Shown: positions 8,084 through 9,784 of the stretch, piece by piece
Layout of the letters: each line of letters opens with the position of its first letter
Numbering within the stretch: the stretch's first letter is position 1
Source of the DNA: Burkholderiales bacterium
GTDB taxonomy: Bacteria > Pseudomonadota > Gammaproteobacteria > Burkholderiales > Burkholderiaceae_F
NCBI GenBank assembly: GCA_024641225.1
Contig: JAHEDN010000066.1
Location: 1-9,784, forward strand
Direction: 5' to 3'
Length of the DNA stretch: 9,784 nucleotides
Notes under the pieces: model-generated
Seen by the model: the letters and a program-made list of their open reading frames with translations, nothing else
Databases searched by the model: none
What the model was told of the DNA's origin: nothing
Made by a program: the position numbers and the translations under genes

Positions 8084-9658
8084 GTGCAGGACAGACCAAG
8101 GGAATGCGACCTGCTGGTCGTCGGCGGCGGTATCAACGGCACCGGCATCGCGCGCGACGCGGCCGGACGCGGGCTCGGGGTGCTGCTGGCCGAGCAGGAC
8201 GACCTCGGCGCGCACACGTCGTCGTCGTCGACCAAGCTGGTGCACGGCGGGCTGCGTTACCTGGAACACTACGACTTCGGCCTGGTGCGCAAGTCCCTCG
8301 CCGAGCGCGAAGTGCTGCTGCGCAACGCGCCGCACATCGTCTGGCCGCTGCGCTTCCTGATTCCTCACGACCCGTCGATGCGGCCGGTGTGGATGATTCG
8401 CATCGGCCTGTTCCTCTACGACCACCTGGCGCGGCGAGAGATCCTGCCTGGCTCGGAGACGGTCGACCTGCGCCGGCACGAGACCGGCGTGCCGCTGAAG
8501 GAGCATTGGCGCGCCGGGATCATGTACTCCGACGGCTGGGTCGACGATGCGCGTCTGGTTGTGCTCAACGCGCTCGATGCGCACGAGCGCGGGGCGACGG
8601 TGCTTTGCCGAACGCGCTGCGTGCGGGCGCGCCGCGAGAGCGTGGACTGGGTGGCGGAACTGCAGGCCGCGGACGGGCGGCGCATCACGGTGCGGTCGCG
8701 CGCCCTGATCAACGCCGCCGGACCGTGGGCCGCGAGCTTCCTGTGCGAGGCCGTCCATCAGCAGCACGTGCGACCGCTGCGTTTGGTCAAGGGCAGTCAC
8801 ATCGTCGTGCGCAAGCTGTTCGAGCACCCTTACGCGTACATCTTCCAGAATCCGGACAAACGGATCGTGTTCGCGATTCCGTTCGAGGGCGAGTTCACGC
8901 TGGTCGGCACGACCGATGTCGAGATCGGCGGCGATCCGGGCGAGGCTCGTATCAGCGCAGCCGAGGTTGACTACCTGTGCACGATGATCAACCGATACTT
9001 CCGCCGTCAGATCTCGCCGGCCGACGTGGTGTGGAGCTATTCGGGCGTGCGGCCGCTCCTTGACGACGGCGCCGACGCCTCGTCGGTCACGCGCGACTAC
9101 AAACTCGAGCTCGATGCGGAAGGCCCGCCCCTGCTCTCGGTCTGGGGCGGCAAGATAACCACTTATCGCGCCCTGGCCGAGGAGGCGGTCGACATGCTGG
9201 CTCGGCCCCTGGCCATCGGGCAGGGCGGCTGGACGGCCGCTGCACCGTTGCCTGGCGGCGACCTGGGCACGGTCGTCGAGGCCAGCGGGGATCCGATGGA
9301 AGACTTCGAGCGGTTCTGCACGCTGCAGGGGCAGCGGCGGCCGTGGTTGCCGGCTGCGCTCGTGCGCCGCTACGCGCGCGCCTACGGAACGCGGATGGAA
9401 CGCATGCTCGGCAATGCGGCGAGCCTTCCACAACTCGGCGAGGAAGTCCTGCCCGGTCTTTACGCTGCCGAGCTCGAGTACCTGATCCGTCAGGAGTGGG
9501 CGCAGACGGCCGAGGACATCCTGTGGCGGCGTAGCAAGCTCGGCCTGCACCTGCCGGCCGACGCGGGTGACCGGCTGACGCGCTGGTTGCAGCGGCGTGC
9601 AGCGCCCGCCGAAGGACCCCGAGCCGATGTGGGCGGGGCGCCCGACCTTACGCGTTGA
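8084..9658 (+). CDS. glpD: Aerobic glycerol-3-phosphate dehydrogenase (GlpD)
   Basis: FAD-dependent, membrane-associated enzyme that oxidises sn-glycerol 3-phosphate to dihydroxyacetone phosphate and passes electrons to ubiquinone. It links glycerol and lipid-derived G3P to glycolysis and respiration. The 524-aa product has the N-terminal dinucleotide-binding motif LLVVGGGINGTGIARDAAG (10-28), then SSSSTKLVHGGLRYLEHY (46-63), RIGLFLYDHL, NAAGPW (210-215), KGSHIVV (236-242), GTTDVE (275-280), YSGVRPLLDD (319-328) and GGKITTYR (355-362). All align well with E. coli GlpD (501 aa). I chose GTG 8084 because AGGG at 8071-8074 is nine bases upstream; TTG 8078 is also possible. The frame runs back to 7991 inside polA, but that part does not resemble GlpD. 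It lies 22 bp after polA, with no glpF, glpK or glpR in the window. Confidence 0.96.
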   Translation: MQDRPRECDLLVVGGGINGTGIARDAAGRGLGVLLAEQDDLGAHTSSSSTKLVHGGLRYLEHYDFGLVRKSLAEREVLLRNAPHIVWPLRFLIPHDPSMRPVWMIRIGLFLYDHLARREILPGSETVDLRRHETGVPLKEHWRAGIMYSDGWVDDARLVVLNALDAHERGATVLCRTRCVRARRESVDWVAELQAADGRRITVRSRALINAAGPWAASFLCEAVHQQHVRPLRLVKGSHIVVRKLFEHPYAYIFQNPDKRIVFAIPFEGEFTLVGTTDVEIGGDPGEARISAAEVDYLCTMINRYFRRQISPADVVWSYSGVRPLLDDGADASSVTRDYKLELDAEGPPLLSVWGGKITTYRALAEEAVDMLARPLAIGQGGWTAAAPLPGGDLGTVVEASGDPMEDFERFCTLQGQRRPWLPAALVRRYARAYGTRMERMLGNAASLPQLGEEVLPGLYAAELEYLIRQEWAQTAEDILWRRSKLGLHLPADAGDRLTRWLQRRAAPAEGPRADVGGAPDLTR

Positions 9659-9662
9659 GCAT

Positions 9663-9672
9663 GCAGATCTGC
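9663..9672. repeat. 10-bp palindrome between convergent stops
   Basis: GCAGATCTGC is a perfect palindrome filling most of the 15-bp gap between the glpD stop (9656-9658) and the stop of the leftward gene (9674-9676). TGAG and CTCA flank it, the left one separated by three bases. There is no T-tract, so it is not a recognisable intrinsic terminator. Confidence 0.5.
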
Positions 9673-9673
9673 C

Positions 9674-9784
9674 TCAGGACCCGGTGGTTGGCGTGCGAGC
9701 GGTCTGAGCGCGCATGCCCGTGCGGCCGATGCTCTTCTCGAGGTAGCGCAGTTCCTGCAGCCTGGCGCGTGTCTCCTCGTCGAC
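9674..9784 (-). CDS. C-terminal fragment of a leftward gene, function unknown
   Basis: A minus-strand frame enters from the right edge and ends at TGA 9676-9674. The 36 residues present include VDEETRARLQELRYLEKSIG (first 20), then RTGMRAQTARTPTTGS. The first part looks like a charged amphipathic helix, and the tail is polar and probably disordered. This composition, together with the tight convergent fit against glpD, suggests a real gene end rather than a chance frame. I do not recognise the family, and too little is present to assign a function. Confidence 0.5.
   Translation of the reverse strand, partial: VDEETRARLQELRYLEKSIGRTGMRAQTARTPTTGS

Noticed and set aside
7123..8235. 370-codon minus-strand frame opposite the end of polA and start of glpD
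   Set aside because: Antisense to conserved polymerase motifs; composition is typical of a GC-rich shadow frame.
8003..9550. 515-codon minus-strand open frame opposite glpD
   Set aside because: Shadow of a high-GC coding region. It is rich in Arg, Ala and His with no recognisable domain, and glpD is clearly real on the other strand.

Overview
The window is a GC-rich chromosomal housekeeping segment, most likely from a betaproteobacterium (Burkholderiales or Rhodocyclales-like). Three things point there. The UvrD and PolA sequences have a betaproteobacterial look. Homoserine kinase is of the aminoglycoside-phosphotransferase-like type. Two small families, DUF2782 and the BPSS1780-type membrane protein, lie between thrB and its neighbours, an arrangement I recall from betaproteobacterial genomes. 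Species cannot be told from the window. There is no rRNA, tRNA, CRISPR array, insertion sequence, prophage gene or other sign of transfer.

Layout, left to right. uvrD (DNA helicase II) reads rightward from about 130 to 2331. It meets head-on, with no base between the stop codons, a leftward block of four genes: a BPSS1780-like inner-membrane protein (2332-3087), thrB (3120-4088), a secreted DUF2782 protein (4186-4542) and a LOG-family phosphoribohydrolase (4571-5308). From a 14-bp divergent gap, polA (5323-8061) and glpD (8084-9658) read rightward. A leftward gene enters from the right edge and ends at 9674; only its last 36 codons are present.

Functionally the window combines DNA repair and replication (UvrD unwinds the nicked strand and PolI fills the gap during nucleotide excision repair), threonine biosynthesis (ThrB), respiratory glycerol 3-phosphate oxidation (GlpD), nucleotide or cytokinin-type metabolism (LOG), and two envelope proteins of unknown role. 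UvrD and PolA act in the same repair pathway but are not in one transcription unit here. All complete genes look intact, with the key catalytic motifs present.

I found no undescribed multi-gene system. The points worth a second look are regulatory or architectural: interlocked polA/LOG starts; a possible promoter for LOG buried in polA at the only TTA codon I found in the main genes; -10-like hexamers exactly 6 nt before two ATGs, suggesting leaderless mRNAs; palindromes at both convergent junctions; a GC hairpin around the polA stop; and a 28-codon frame ending one base before thrB.
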